From: Rhizobium sp. Root1334
Lineage (GTDB): Bacteria; Pseudomonadota; Alphaproteobacteria; Rhizobiales; Rhizobiaceae
Direction of reading: 5' to 3'
DNA length: 64,000 nucleotides
NCBI RefSeq assembly: GCF_001426665.1
Contig: NZ_LMEY01000012.1
Location: forward strand, 124,001 to 188,000
Shown here: one piece after another, positions 19,850-29,040 of the stretch
Layout: the number at the start of each line of letters is the position of its first letter
Position numbering within the stretch: the first letter of the stretch is position 1
The notes under the pieces: model-generated
The model's input: only the letters and a program-made list of their open reading frames with translations
What the model was told of the DNA's origin: nothing
The model's database searches: none
Made by a program: the position numbers and the translations under genes

Positions 19850-20683
19850 ATGGCAGGAACCAACAGCGAGCGCGTGCTTCTGACCGAAGGACCAGCAATC
19901 ATTCTGGTGCATCCGCAGCTTGGCGAGAACATCGGCATGGTGGCGCGTGCCATGGCCAATTTCGGGCTTTCGGAACTGCGTCTGGTCAGTCCGCGCGATG
20001 GCTGGCCGAGCGAAAAGGCACGTTCTGCGGCGAGCCGGGCCGATCATGTCATCGATGCGGCCAAGGTCTATGACACGCTGCCGGAAGCAATTGCCGACCT
20101 CAACTTCGTCTACGCGACGACGGCTCGCGACCGCTACGGCTACAAGCCGGTGCGCTCGCCGCTGATTGCCGCCGAGACGCTGCGCAGCCGTTTCAATATG
20201 GGCGAGGCGACCGGCATCCTGTTCGGGCGCGAACGTACCGGTCTTACCAATGAAGAAGTGGCGCTCGCCGACGAGATCGTCACGTTTCCGGTCAATCCGG
20301 CCTTCGCCTCGCTTAACCTGGCGCAAGCCGTGCTCCTGATGTCCTATGAATGGCTGAAGACATCGATGGAATCGCGGGAGGAAACCTCGTTCCAGGCGCT
20401 GTCGCAGAACCCGGCAACCAAGGAACAGTTGCAGGGCATGTTCGATCATGTCGAGGAGGCGCTGGAGGCGCGCGGCTACTTCCGGCCCGTCGCCAAAAAG
20501 CCGAAATTGGTCGACAATTTGCGCGCGGTCCTGACCCGCCCCGGCTTTACCGAATCCGAAATCCGGCTGGTGCGCGGCATCATCTCATCGCTCGATCGTT
20601 TCACCCGCGAGGCGCCGCGCGGTGCCGGAGCGCCGGAAAATTCGCGTGCCAAGAAAGTTGACGATGCCGGTGACGACAGCTGA
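19850..20683 (+). CDS. trmJ: TrmJ-like tRNA 2'-O-methyltransferase, SPOUT family
   Basis: 277 residues. SPOUT knot signatures: [19 protein letters not shown] near the N-terminus, [13 protein letters not shown], and the C-terminal [14 protein letters not shown] that forms the SAM-binding trefoil. TrmJ methylates the ribose at position 32 of several tRNAs. The start at 19850 is chosen because family members begin just before this point; the 59 extra upstream codons overlap the previous gene. It overlaps murI by 20 bases, so the two are co-transcribed. Confidence 0.85.
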   Translation: MAGTNSERVLLTEGPAIILVHPQLGENIGMVARAMANFGLSELRLVSPRDGWPSEKARSAASRADHVIDAAKVYDTLPEAIADLNFVYATTARDRYGYKPVRSPLIAAETLRSRFNMGEATGILFGRERTGLTNEEVALADEIVTFPVNPAFASLNLAQAVLLMSYEWLKTSMESREETSFQALSQNPATKEQLQGMFDHVEEALEARGYFRPVAKKPKLVDNLRAVLTRPGFTESEIRLVRGIISSLDRFTREAPRGAGAPENSRAKKVDDAGDDS

Positions 20684-21476
20684 GCTGAAGCCCATCCTCG
20701 TTTTCGACAGCGGTATCGGCGGGCTGACCGTGCTGCGCGAAGCCCGCGTGCTGATGCCGGAGCGGCATTTTATCTATGTCGCTGACGATGCGGGCTTTCC
20801 TTATGGCGGCTGGGGAGAGGAGGCGCTGAAGGAGCGCGTCATCTCGCTGTTTGGCAGATTGCTGGCTGAGCACGATCCTGAAATCTGCGTCATCGCCTGT
20901 AATACCGCGTTCACGCTGGTTGGCGCCGATCTGCGCGCAGCGTTTCCTCAGATGCGCTTCGTCGGCACGGTACCGGCGATCAAGCCTGCGGCGGAGCGGA
21001 CGCGCTCCGGCCTCGTTTCGGTGCTGGCGACGCCAGGAACCGTCAAGCGTGCCTATACCCGCGATCTGATCCAGTCTTTCGCTACGCAATGTCATGTCCG
21101 GCTCGTCGGTTCGGAAAATCTGGCCCGCATGGCGGAGGCCTATATTCGTGGCGAGGCAATCGATGACGCTGCGGTTCTCTCCGAAATCGAGCAGTGTTTT
21201 GTCGAGAAAGATGGTCGCAAGACCGATATCGTCGTGCTGGCCTGCACGCATTATCCGTTCATGGCCAACGTTTTCCGCCGCCTGGCCCCTTGGCCGGTGG
21301 ACTGGCTCGACCCGGCCGAGGCGATTGCCCGGCGGGCGCGCAGTCTTGTGCCGCTGCCGGATGGTTTTGAGCCCTTGAACGGCATTGATCCCGCGATCTT
21401 CACCTCCGGACACCCGGATTTCACCACGCGCCGCCTGCTGCAGGGGTTTGGGCTGACGGTGTCGCAGGCCGGTTGA
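20664..21476 (+). CDS. murI: glutamate racemase
   Basis: 270 residues. Interconverts L- and D-glutamate for peptidoglycan. The two catalytic cysteines are visible in V-I-A-C-N-T-A-F and V-L-A-C-T-H-Y-P-F. The N-terminal [12 protein letters not shown] supplies D and S of the active site. Its start lies inside the end of trmJ, and the acetyltransferase follows after four bases, so the three genes form one operon. Confidence 0.95.
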   Translation: MPVTTAELKPILVFDSGIGGLTVLREARVLMPERHFIYVADDAGFPYGGWGEEALKERVISLFGRLLAEHDPEICVIACNTAFTLVGADLRAAFPQMRFVGTVPAIKPAAERTRSGLVSVLATPGTVKRAYTRDLIQSFATQCHVRLVGSENLARMAEAYIRGEAIDDAAVLSEIEQCFVEKDGRKTDIVVLACTHYPFMANVFRRLAPWPVDWLDPAEAIARRARSLVPLPDGFEPLNGIDPAIFTSGHPDFTTRRLLQGFGLTVSQAG

Positions 21477-21480
21477 CGGG

Positions 21481-21912
21481 ATGGAAATCGTACCGATTAC
21501 GCCTGCGTTCGATGGTTTCGATGCTTTGCGGGAGGCCAGCATCGGCGAGGGACATCGTATGCTTGTCCGGTTGCAGGAAAACTGGATTTCCGGCCTGAAC
21601 CGGTTTGAGCGTCCAGGCGAAATCCTTGCCGGTGCCATTGTGGATGGCACGCTTGCCGGCGTTTGCGGCCGCAACATCGATCCGTTCGCGGGCAATGCCG
21701 CCGCTGGCCGCGTTCGCCATCTCTATGTGGCGCCGGATCATCGGGGCAGGGATATCGGCAGCCAGCTGGTTCGCTTCATTGTCCGTGACGCAGCCGATTT
21801 CTTCCGCTTTTTGAACACAAGGGCACCGTCGCAAGCGTTCGCATTCTACGAGCGCCTTGGGTTTTCACCGGTTCTGGAAAACAGCACAGTCACGCACAGG
21901 CTTTATTTCTGA
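21481..21912 (+). CDS. GNAT family N-acetyltransferase
   Basis: 143 residues. The acetyl-CoA binding segment R-H-L-Y-V-A-P-D-H-R-G-R-D-I-G-S-Q-L-V is at about 79-97, matching GNAT motif A (R/Q-x-x-G-x-G/A, here with G-R-D-I-G). The C-terminus F-Y-E-R-L-G-F is a typical GNAT ending. The substrate is unknown. Third gene of the trmJ-murI run. Confidence 0.8.
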   Translation: MEIVPITPAFDGFDALREASIGEGHRMLVRLQENWISGLNRFERPGEILAGAIVDGTLAGVCGRNIDPFAGNAAAGRVRHLYVAPDHRGRDIGSQLVRFIVRDAADFFRFLNTRAPSQAFAFYERLGFSPVLENSTVTHRLYF

Positions 21913-22038
21913 AGATGTGGCCGTCTTAGCTGTGGGTTTTGCTGCGATTGCCGCGCAAAACATGGGCTTTAATGATACGGGTCAACGCTTGCGGGTTCGT
22001 GGCGGCGCATCCGACATGGCAATTTAAACGAGGTGGAT

Positions 22039-23553
22039 ATGAAAGTCGGCATCGACATGGGGACGGCGTCGGACGGCGCATCCGTTCCGCTCGATATCGA
22101 GGAGCTTCTCGCTACGCGTCTTCTGGTGCAGGGTAATTCCGGCTCCGGAAAGTCGCACTTGTTGCGCCGTCTGCTCGAACAGTCCGCCCCGTGGGTGCAG
22201 CAATGCATCATCGATCCAGAAGGCGATTTCGTCACGCTGGCCGACAAGTTCGGCCATGTGGTGATCGAAGGCGAGCGGACCGAGGCCGAACTGATCGGTA
22301 TTGCCAGCCGTATCCGCCAGCATCGCGTTTCCTGTGTTCTGTCGCTGGAGGGGCTGGATATCGAGCAGCAGATGCGCAGCGCCGGTATCTTTCTCAATGC
22401 GATGTTCGATGCCGATCGTGACTACTGGTATCCGGTGCTGGTCGTTGTCGATGAGGCGCAGATGTTTGCGCCATCGGTCGCCGGTGACGTCTCCGAAGAG
22501 GCGCGAAAAGTCTCATTGGGCGCGATGACCAACCTGATGTGCCGTGGCCGTAAACGTGGACTGGCGGGCGTCATCGCCACGCAGAGGCTGGCAAAGCTTG
22601 CCAAGAACGTTGCAGCCGAAGCGTCCAACTTCCTGATGGGCCGCACGTTTCTCGATATCGATATGGCCCGTGCCGCCGATCTGCTCGGCATGGATCGGCG
22701 CACGGCGGAAATGTTCCGCGACCTGAAGCGCGGTTCGTTCGTAGCGCTCGGCCCGGCTTTGTCGCGCCGTCCGCTGCCGGTGACCATCGGTCATGTCGAA
22801 ACCTCGGCCCGCTCGACCAGCCCCAAGCTGACGCCGCTGCCGGAAGCCGTCGCTGATGTCGAGGACCTGATCTTCACGCCGGATCCGGAAGAACTCATCC
22901 GCCCGATCATGCGGCGGCCCGGCGCCCAGCCGCGCCCCGCCACCGATATTCTCGCCGAGCTCTCACGGCCACGCCCCGAGCCAATCGGCCTTTCGGAGCC
23001 GAAAGCGCCGGTGCCGGAAATGCCGGTTCAGGAGCGCGAAGCGCTGCTCGACGGTCTGCTTGCAGAGATACTGGAGCATCCCGAGGCAGCGTTCCGCGCC
23101 GATGCCGAACTGTTTCAGGATTTCCTCGTGCGCTGCCGTATCCGTCGTGTGCCCGGCGCACCGCTGTCGCTCAGCGCCTTCCGCCGCAAGATGGCCGTTG
23201 CGCGCTCCGGCGTCGATGCCGAGACGGCCGCGACCGACATCTGGGCGTCGGCTTTGAGCCTGTCGCGCAATGTCACCGATGATCTGCAGGGCGTGTTCCT
23301 GCTTGTGGCGCAGTCCGCCGTGCGTAATCTGGCATGCCCCTCGGATGCAATGATCGCGCGCGCCTATGGCACGCACTCGGCCCGCCGCGCCCGCCGCCTG
23401 CTCGGTTACTTCGAGGAGCAAGGCCTGATCGTGGTTCACAGCGATCTTTCCGGCAAGCGGATCGTGGCGTTTCCGGACCTGCAGGTGGAGACAGCGCCGG
23501 GTGCTGCCGATGCTGTCTATGATGACGCCGGAAACCGCAGTGCTGCGGAATAG
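22039..23553 (+). CDS. HerA-like ATP-binding protein
   Basis: 504 residues. Walker A G-N-S-G-S-G-K-S near residue 37 is followed by I-D-P-E-G-D, typical of the HerA/DUF87 group of FtsK-HerA ATPases. Walker B is V-L-V-V-V-D-E-A-Q-M-F, and G-V-I-A-T-Q-R supplies sensor residues. The last 250 residues contain a proline-rich linker and a helical segment ending in a winged-helix-like region (A-Y-G-T-H-S-A-R-R-A-R-R-L-L-G-Y-F). HerA works as a hexameric DNA translocase, usually with the nuclease NurA; no nuclease gene is adjacent. AGGTGG precedes the ATG. Confidence 0.75.
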   Translation: MKVGIDMGTASDGASVPLDIEELLATRLLVQGNSGSGKSHLLRRLLEQSAPWVQQCIIDPEGDFVTLADKFGHVVIEGERTEAELIGIASRIRQHRVSCVLSLEGLDIEQQMRSAGIFLNAMFDADRDYWYPVLVVVDEAQMFAPSVAGDVSEEARKVSLGAMTNLMCRGRKRGLAGVIATQRLAKLAKNVAAEASNFLMGRTFLDIDMARAADLLGMDRRTAEMFRDLKRGSFVALGPALSRRPLPVTIGHVETSARSTSPKLTPLPEAVADVEDLIFTPDPEELIRPIMRRPGAQPRPATDILAELSRPRPEPIGLSEPKAPVPEMPVQEREALLDGLLAEILEHPEAAFRADAELFQDFLVRCRIRRVPGAPLSLSAFRRKMAVARSGVDAETAATDIWASALSLSRNVTDDLQGVFLLVAQSAVRNLACPSDAMIARAYGTHSARRARRLLGYFEEQGLIVVHSDLSGKRIVAFPDLQVETAPGAADAVYDDAGNRSAAE

Positions 23554-23577
23554 ACGTGGATCCCACTTTGGGGCGTA

Positions 23578-23913
23578 TCAGATCCAGGTCTGGATGACGC
23601 GCTCTGAGGCGTGAATGCAGGTGAGTTCCAGCCTGTCCGGCCCGGTATTGACGAAACGATGCGGCGTCTGAGCCGTGACCACGATGATATCGCCCACAGC
23701 CGCGTCGAGTGTTTCGAGCCCGACCGTGAATTGCGCGTGGCCGGACCGGACGATCCAGGTTTCGCTATAGGGATGGGTGTGCAGGGCAGGCCCTTGGCCA
23801 GGTTCGTTGTCGACCAGAAAAATGGAAATCGGCGTGTCGTACTCAGCGCCCTCGAACAGGACAGTTCTGTTTGACCGCTGATCCTGATTGGTGCGGGGAA
23901 TGACATGATACAT
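23578..23913 (-). CDS. small cupin-domain protein
   Basis: 111 residues, a single cupin barrel. Motif 1 is G-P-A-L-H-T-H-P-Y-S-E-T-W-I-V-R-S-G with the metal ligands H-x-H-x3-E. Motif 2 is near P-H-R-F-V-N-T. The start has GGAGG six bases upstream. It is divergent from a MarR gene, and both MarR-type palindromes lie in the shared 113-base promoter region, so it is probably the regulated target. The substrate is unknown; small cupins include isomerases, dioxygenases and sugar-binding proteins. Confidence 0.8.
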   Translation of the reverse strand: MYHVIPRTNQDQRSNRTVLFEGAEYDTPISIFLVDNEPGQGPALHTHPYSETWIVRSGHAQFTVGLETLDAAVGDIIVVTAQTPHRFVNTGPDRLELTCIHASERVIQTWI

Positions 23914-23955
23914 GCAGGCCTCCATTAGTATCTGGTGAATGGACGAAAGGCGATA

Positions 23956-23973
23956 TATCTTCTTGCGAAGATA
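23956..23973. promoter_or_regulatory. MarR-type operator 1
   Basis: TATCTTCTTGCGAAGATA: 7-bp perfect inverted repeat around four bases. Shares the frame TATCTTCT-G---AAGATA with operator 2, centred 30 bases away. Confidence 0.7.
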
Positions 23974-23981
23974 ATTACCCA

Positions 23982-24007
23982 AAACTATCTTCTCGTCAAG
24001 ATAGTTT
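23982..24007. promoter_or_regulatory. MarR-type operator 2
   Basis: A 10-bp perfect inverted repeat, AAACTATCTT (23982-23991) and AAGATAGTTT (23998-24007), around six bases. The core 23986-24003 matches operator 1. It ends 20 bases before the marR start, so autoregulation is likely. Confidence 0.72.
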
Positions 24008-24026
24008 GTTTTTGGAAAGGCACGGC

Positions 24027-24554
24027 ATGGCGCAAAGCATTGAAAAGGCGGATCACGTGGATCGGTTGCGCGGCCAGTGGGACAGGGAATTGCCGGATCT
24101 CGATACCGAACCGATGGCCATACTCGGTCGGGCCTACCGGCTCGCCAATCTGGTGCGTCCGTCGATTGAGGCAACATTTGCGTTCTTCGGCCTCGACCGT
24201 GGTGAGTTCGATGTCATCTCGACGCTGCGGCGGTCAGGGCCGCCTTACCGGCTAACGCCGACGGAACTCTATACGTCCCTGATGATCTCTTCCGGCGGGC
24301 TGACGCACCGGCTGGACCGGCTGAAGAAGTCGGGACTGATCATACGCGAGCGTTCGCAAGAGGATGGGCGCAGCACGGCCGTTGGCCTGACAGACGAAGG
24401 TATACGGCTTGCCGAGGCTGCGTTTCGCGTCGATATGGCCAGCGAAGCATCCTATTTGACGGATCTGAGTGGAGAGGAGCGAACGGAGCTGGCGGGGTTG
24501 CTGCGCAAGTTGCTGGGCTCCTTGGAGCGGCGGGTGGAAGGTGATAAGAGTTAG
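24027..24554 (+). CDS. MarR-family transcription regulator
   Basis: 175 residues. The winged helix-turn-helix spans about 60-130, with S-S-G-G-L-T-H-R-L-D-R-L-K-K-S-G-L-I as recognition helix and R-E-R-S-Q-E-D-G-R-S as the wing carrying the D-G-R signature. It starts at ATG 24027 after GGAAAGG; a TTG-initiated extension is less likely. Two closely similar palindromes in the upstream divergent region suggest it represses itself and the cupin gene. The inducer is unknown. Confidence 0.88.
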   Translation: MAQSIEKADHVDRLRGQWDRELPDLDTEPMAILGRAYRLANLVRPSIEATFAFFGLDRGEFDVISTLRRSGPPYRLTPTELYTSLMISSGGLTHRLDRLKKSGLIIRERSQEDGRSTAVGLTDEGIRLAEAAFRVDMASEASYLTDLSGEERTELAGLLRKLLGSLERRVEGDKS

Positions 24555-24581
24555 ATTGCAGGCGGAACTTAGCAAATTCGT

Positions 24582-24648
24582 TTGACAATCAGGGGCGAAG
24601 CCACTAAAGCCGCCTCAACGCCGGGCCGAAATGCCCGGTGTTTTATTT
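24582..24648 (+). promoter_or_regulatory. compact promoter-hairpin unit upstream of rpsD
   Basis: TTGACA (24582-24587), a 17-base spacer and TAAAGC (24605-24610) make a strong promoter. Only about ten bases after the expected start lies a terminator-like hairpin (CCGGGC 24621-24626, GCCCGG 24633-24638) with a T-rich tail. The tail merges with a second TTGACA. It may be an attenuator or a marR terminator overlapping a promoter. Confidence 0.4.
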
Positions 24649-24676
24649 GACATGTCCCGTGGATTCTCCGTTAGCT
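24647..24676 (+). promoter_or_regulatory. putative rpsD promoter
   Basis: TTGACA at 24647-24652, an 18-base spacer and TTAGCT at 24671-24676. The leader to the rpsD start would be about 100 bases. The -10 is imperfect. Confidence 0.4.
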
Positions 24677-24782
24677 TAATGTGAGAAACCTGTCAGAGCT
24701 CGCAAAATCGGGTTCAGAGGAGGGCGTGTTTCCTTCATCCGGTTTGGAAACAGACCGGTGCAACGTTCTGAAAGGAAATGCG

Positions 24783-25400
24783 ATGAGCAAGCGCGAATCG
24801 TCCAAGTACAAAATTGACCGCCGTATGGGCGAGAACATCTGGGGCCGTCCGAAGTCCCCGGTAAACCGCCGCGAATACGGTCCTGGCCAGCACGGCCAGC
24901 GCCGCAAGTCCAAGCTTTCCGACTTCGGTGTGCAGCTGCGCGCCAAGCAGAAGCTCAAGGGCTACTACGGCGACATCCGCGAAAAGCAGTTCCGTGCGAT
25001 CTTCGCCGAAGCTGACCGCCGCAAGGGTGACACTTCCGAGAACCTGATCGGCCTGCTCGAATCGCGCCTCGACGCGATCGTGTACCGCGCCAAGTTCGTT
25101 CCGACGGTCTTTGCTGCCCGTCAGTTCGTCAACCATGGCCACGTCAAGGTCAACGGCGTTCGCGTCAACATCGGTTCGTACCGCTGCAAGGCTGGCGACG
25201 TTATCGAAGTTCGCGAAAAGTCCAAGCAGCTCGTTTCGGTTCTCGAAGCCGTTTCGCTCGCTGAACGCGACGTTCCGGATTACATCGAAGTCGATCACAA
25301 CAAGATGGTTGCGACCTTCGCTCGCGTTCCGGCTCTGACCGACGTTCCGTACCCGGTCATCATGGAACCGAACCTCGTCGTCGAATTCTATTCGCGATAA
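24783..25400 (+). CDS. rpsD: 30S ribosomal protein S4
   Basis: 205 residues. Primary 16S rRNA binding protein of the small subunit. It begins [21 protein letters not shown] as in other alphaproteobacteria and contains the S4 RNA-binding domain ([12 protein letters not shown], about 95-160). The start at 24783 has AAGGAAA upstream. Codon use is strongly biased, as expected for a highly expressed gene. It is monocistronic and ends with a terminator. Confidence 0.97.
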   Translation: MSKRESSKYKIDRRMGENIWGRPKSPVNRREYGPGQHGQRRKSKLSDFGVQLRAKQKLKGYYGDIREKQFRAIFAEADRRKGDTSENLIGLLESRLDAIVYRAKFVPTVFAARQFVNHGHVKVNGVRVNIGSYRCKAGDVIEVREKSKQLVSVLEAVSLAERDVPDYIEVDHNKMVATFARVPALTDVPYPVIMEPNLVVEFYSR

Positions 25401-25430
25401 TTTCTTCGGGCTCCGGCCTTGTGAAATTCG

Positions 25431-25461
25431 AAAAAGCCACTCAGAAATGGGTGGCTTTTTT
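25431..25461 (+). terminator. terminator after rpsD
   Basis: AAAAAGCCAC (25431-25440) pairs perfectly with GTGGCTTTTT (25451-25460) around a 10-base loop; the T run gives the U-tract. Confidence 0.9.
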
Positions 25462-25491
25462 GTTGCGCTGCACACATGCGGAGAATGACGA

Positions 25492-26430
25492 ATGCCCGGC
25501 CCTTTGGACCTGCAGTCGATAGTCGATGATATCCACCGCGAGCTAACCCCACGGCTGGGTGAAGGCAAGGTGGCCGACTATATTCCGCAGCTCGCCCGCG
25601 TCGATCCCAAGAGTTTTGGCATGGCCATCGTTACCGTCGATGGCGATGTTCACATGGCCGGCGATGCCGGGGTGCCATTCTCCATTCAGAGTATTTCCAA
25701 GGTTTTCACGCTGACTTTGGCGCTCGGCAAGCACGGTGAAACCATCTGGAAGCGCGTCGGCCGCGAACCCTCCGGTTCCGCCTTCAATTCGATCGTCCAG
25801 CTCGAACATGAACACGGCATTCCGCGCAACCCGTTTATCAATGCCGGGGCTATCGCGATCACGGATCTGGTGCTTGCTGGCCATACGCCGAGGGAGGCAA
25901 TCGGTGAGATCGTTCGTTTCGTCCGCTACCTCTCCGACGAGGAGGACATCCTGATCGATCAGGACGTGGCCAAATCGGAATCGGCGACCGGTTACCGTAA
26001 CTTTGCGCTCGCCAATTTCATGCGTTCCTTCGGCAAGCTCGATCATCCCGTCGAGCATGTGCTTGGTGTCTATTTTCATCAATGCGCGCTGGCGATGAGC
26101 TGCGTTCAACTGGCCAAGGCCGGCCTGTTTCTAGCTGCGTCCGGCACCAATCCGCTGACCAAACATTCCGTCGTTTCCAAGCAGCGGGCGCGGCGCATCA
26201 ATGCGCTGATGCTGACCTGCGGCCACTATGATGGCTCGGGGGATTTTGCCTATCGCGTCGGCCTGCCGGGCAAGAGCGGCGTTGGCGGGGGCATCCTCTG
26301 TGTCGCGCCGGGTAAGGCTGCGGTTGCGGTCTGGTCGCCCGGGCTCAATCACAACGGCAATTCGCTGCTCGGTTCGCTGGCCTTGGAAATGCTCGCCAGC
26401 CGCACAGGATGGTCCGTATTCGGCGCCTGA
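25492..26430 (+). CDS. glsA: glutaminase
   Basis: 312 residues. Serine-dependent glutaminase related to beta-lactamases; hydrolyses glutamine to glutamate and ammonia. The S-x-x-K pair is visible in [10 protein letters not shown]. Other hallmarks are [26 protein letters not shown] and G-K-S-G-V-G-G-G-I. It starts about 30 bases after the rpsD terminator and appears to be transcribed separately. It is cytoplasmic with no signal peptide. Confidence 0.94.
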   Translation: MPGPLDLQSIVDDIHRELTPRLGEGKVADYIPQLARVDPKSFGMAIVTVDGDVHMAGDAGVPFSIQSISKVFTLTLALGKHGETIWKRVGREPSGSAFNSIVQLEHEHGIPRNPFINAGAIAITDLVLAGHTPREAIGEIVRFVRYLSDEEDILIDQDVAKSESATGYRNFALANFMRSFGKLDHPVEHVLGVYFHQCALAMSCVQLAKAGLFLAASGTNPLTKHSVVSKQRARRINALMLTCGHYDGSGDFAYRVGLPGKSGVGGGILCVAPGKAAVAVWSPGLNHNGNSLLGSLALEMLASRTGWSVFGA

Positions 26431-26561
26431 ACCGGCGTTACGGAAGTTTCACATCACGCCCGGCGCATTTTCCTTGATCTTGCTGCTTTAGACGGGCAAG
26501 TGCAGGGCATTGTTTTTGCGCGCCGCCTTCGTGCTCTGCGCCCTCCATCCGGGACTTTGTC

Positions 26562-27452
26562 ATGGATATTGCCATTCAGCCGCCGGCCGCCGGCCTCGAA
26601 GATCTTTCGTCCAGCCTGGATCAATCCGGCAACGAAGCTATGCACCCGATTTTTGCAAAAATGCCCAATTCCGTCTCGTTCAACAAGCTGCGCAAGCGGT
26701 TGCTGCGACAGGTCCGTCAGGCGATCGAGGACTTTGGCATGCTGAACGGCCAAAAACGCTGGCTGATCGGTGTTTCCGGCGGCAAGGACAGTTATAGCCT
26801 GCTGGCGCTGCTGATGGACCTGCAATGGCGCGGCCTGCTGCCGGTCGAACTGGTCGCCTGCAATCTCGATCAGGGCCAGCCGAATTTTCCAAAGCATATC
26901 CTGCCGGAATATCTGTCGTCGATCGGCGTCAAGCACCGGATCGAATATCGCGACACCTATTCGATCGTGAAGGAAAAGGTTCCGGCCGGTGGCACCTATT
27001 GCGCGCTCTGTTCGCGTCTGCGCCGCGGCAATCTCTACCGAATCGCTCGAGAAGAAGGCTGCGATGCGCTGGTGCTGGGACACCACCGCGAAGACATTCT
27101 CGAAACCTTCTTCATGAACTTCTTCCATGGCGGCCGACTGGCGACAATGCCAGCCAAGCTCCTCAATGACGACGGCGATCTGATGGTGCTCAGGCCTCTG
27201 GCCTATGTGGCGGAAGACGATCTCGCCAAATTTGCCGCAGCGATGGAGTTTCCGATCATCCCTTGCGACCTCTGCGGTACGCAGGACGGGCTTGAGCGCA
27301 ATGCCATGAAGGCGATGCTGTCGGATATCGAGCGCCGCATGCCCGGCCGCAAGGACACGATGCTGAGGGCGCTCGGTCACGCCAATCCGTCGCATCTGCT
27401 CGACCCAAAGCTGTTTGATTTCCAATCTCTCTTCGCGGAGCCCAAAGCATGA
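26562..27452 (+). CDS. ttcA: tRNA 2-thiocytidine synthetase TtcA
   Basis: 296 residues. Iron-sulfur enzyme that thiolates cytidine 32 of tRNA. The PP-loop S-G-G-K-D-S is near residue 72. The cluster-binding C-A-L-C lies in [14 protein letters not shown], and the second conserved C-x-x-C is in [17 protein letters not shown] is also diagnostic. The first ATG is used; an internal ATG at 26640 also fits, so the first 26 residues are less certain. It overlaps the next gene by four bases (ATGA). Confidence 0.92.
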   Translation: MDIAIQPPAAGLEDLSSSLDQSGNEAMHPIFAKMPNSVSFNKLRKRLLRQVRQAIEDFGMLNGQKRWLIGVSGGKDSYSLLALLMDLQWRGLLPVELVACNLDQGQPNFPKHILPEYLSSIGVKHRIEYRDTYSIVKEKVPAGGTYCALCSRLRRGNLYRIAREEGCDALVLGHHREDILETFFMNFFHGGRLATMPAKLLNDDGDLMVLRPLAYVAEDDLAKFAAAMEFPIIPCDLCGTQDGLERNAMKAMLSDIERRMPGRKDTMLRALGHANPSHLLDPKLFDFQSLFAEPKA

Positions 27453-28273
27453 CATCTGCCATCGATATCGCTGCCATCGCCAATGTCCTGCAGGAGGCAG
27501 CCTTCAAGGAAATCCTGCCGAAATTCCGCAATCTGGGTGACGGCGACGTGCGGATGAAGTCGGAGGCGATCGATCTGGTCACCGAGGCGGACGAAGCCGC
27601 CGAACGGTTGATCAAGGCACGGATGGCGGAAATCGCGCCGGACGCTTTGTTCGTCGGCGAAGAATCGGTTGCCGCCAATCCGGCACTACTCGGCAGTTTG
27701 GCCGGAGCTGACCTTGCCATCGTCGTCGATCCGATTGACGGTACGTTCAACTATGCGGCGGGCATGCCGCTGTTTGGCGTCATGGCCGCCGTGGTTTCCA
27801 AAGGCGAGACGGTTGCAGGCCTGATCTACGATCCGATGGGCAATGACTGGGTGATCGCCGAAAAGGGTTCTGGCGCCTGGTTGTGCAAGGCTGACGGGTC
27901 GCAGGAGCAGCTTTCGACGGTTCCGTCCGTACCGTTGGAAAGCCTGGTCGGCTGCGCCTCGACCGGCTTCTATTCCCCGGAAAATCGCCGCATCGTCATG
28001 GGCAACATGGCCAAGGTCCGCATTGCCACCAGTTATCGCTGCGCAGCGCACGAATATCGCGGCTTTGCCGGGGGCCATTTCCACTTCCTGATGTATCAGA
28101 AGCTGATGCCATGGGATCATCTGGCCGGTACGCTGATAGCGCAGGAAGCAGGCGCCTATGCCGCGCGATTCGATGGATCGCCCTATCTGCCGCATCATGT
28201 CGATGGCGGCCTGCTTCTGGCTTCCGACAAGGAGTGCTGGGAGATGCTGCGCCGCGAAGTGTTTACGGTCTAG
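27449..28273 (+). CDS. inositol monophosphatase family protein
   Basis: 274 residues. Lithium-sensitive sugar phosphatase fold with G-E-E-S at the first metal site and [10 protein letters not shown], the family hallmark. The later motif is modified to M-P-W-D-H-L-A-G, where W-D-x-x-A-G is expected. It could act on inositol phosphate, fructose-1,6-bisphosphate or 3'-phosphoadenosine 5'-phosphate; the sequence does not decide. It is translationally coupled to ttcA. Confidence 0.85.
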   Translation: MTSAIDIAAIANVLQEAAFKEILPKFRNLGDGDVRMKSEAIDLVTEADEAAERLIKARMAEIAPDALFVGEESVAANPALLGSLAGADLAIVVDPIDGTFNYAAGMPLFGVMAAVVSKGETVAGLIYDPMGNDWVIAEKGSGAWLCKADGSQEQLSTVPSVPLESLVGCASTGFYSPENRRIVMGNMAKVRIATSYRCAAHEYRGFAGGHFHFLMYQKLMPWDHLAGTLIAQEAGAYAARFDGSPYLPHHVDGGLLLASDKECWEMLRREVFTV

Positions 28274-28292
28274 GCTGCGGCCAGAGTGTTGC

Positions 28293-29009
28293 TCACAGCT
28301 TGCGGATGATCGCGGCGGCAACGGGCGGGGCAATGAACTGCAGCAACCGCAGCAGCTTCACCTTGCCGACGTGAATGCGCGCCTGCCGGGTGGAAAGCGA
28401 CCCGGCAATCGCAGCAGCGGCGGCGGCTGCGCTGATCTTGCCCCGGCCGCGTCCCGCCGACATCGGCGCATCAACCATTGGCAAGACGATATCGACGGCC
28501 CGCACGGATGAACCATTGAATTGCGCGGTGATGGCGTCGGAAAACATCCGCAGGCCCGCTTTCGTTGCGCTGTAGACGGCCGACGTTCTTTTGGGATAGC
28601 TGGCAAGGGCAGAGCCGACATTGACAATGACAAAGGCGCGGCTTGGCACATCCGGAAGCAACAGCCGCGACAGGATCAGCGGCGCAACCAGGTTGGTTTC
28701 GATCTCGGCCGCGATCTGATCAATGCCATAACCGGGATCGTCGAACCTGAGATTGTGCTGGATAGCCGCATTGTTGATCAGGCCGTCAGCCGGACCTTGT
28801 GCCTTCACCGAGGCTGCAAAGGCGGAGATCGCTGCCCGGTCGTTTAAGTCAAGCGCGTGAACATCGATGCGCTGATCCCGCTGTTTGAGGGCGTCAAGCC
28901 GGATGCGATCACGTCCGAGCGCGATGACATCGTGTCCCGCGCGGGCTAGCTGCAGCGCAATTTCCCATCCGATTCCCGAACTTGCCCCAGTGACGACATA
29001 CCGTGCCAT
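28293..29009 (-). CDS. short-chain dehydrogenase/reductase
   Basis: 238 residues. Classical SDR: V-T-G-A-S-S-G-I-G for the cofactor, N-N-A-A, catalytic S in N-V-G-S-A, and Y-S-A-T-K. The end is hydrophobic (about 218-235) and may contact the membrane. The start has AAGGGGAA upstream. It is divergent from the Crp/Fnr gene with only 31 bases between the starts, so it is a likely target of that regulator. The substrate is unknown. Confidence 0.82.
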   Translation of the reverse strand: MARYVVTGASSGIGWEIALQLARAGHDVIALGRDRIRLDALKQRDQRIDVHALDLNDRAAISAFAASVKAQGPADGLINNAAIQHNLRFDDPGYGIDQIAAEIETNLVAPLILSRLLLPDVPSRAFVIVNVGSALASYPKRTSAVYSATKAGLRMFSDAITAQFNGSSVRAVDIVLPMVDAPMSAGRGRGKISAAAAAAAIAGSLSTRQARIHVGKVKLLRLLQFIAPPVAAAIIRKL

Positions 29010-29040
29010 GCTATCTATTCCCCTTGTTGGAGATGTGAGC

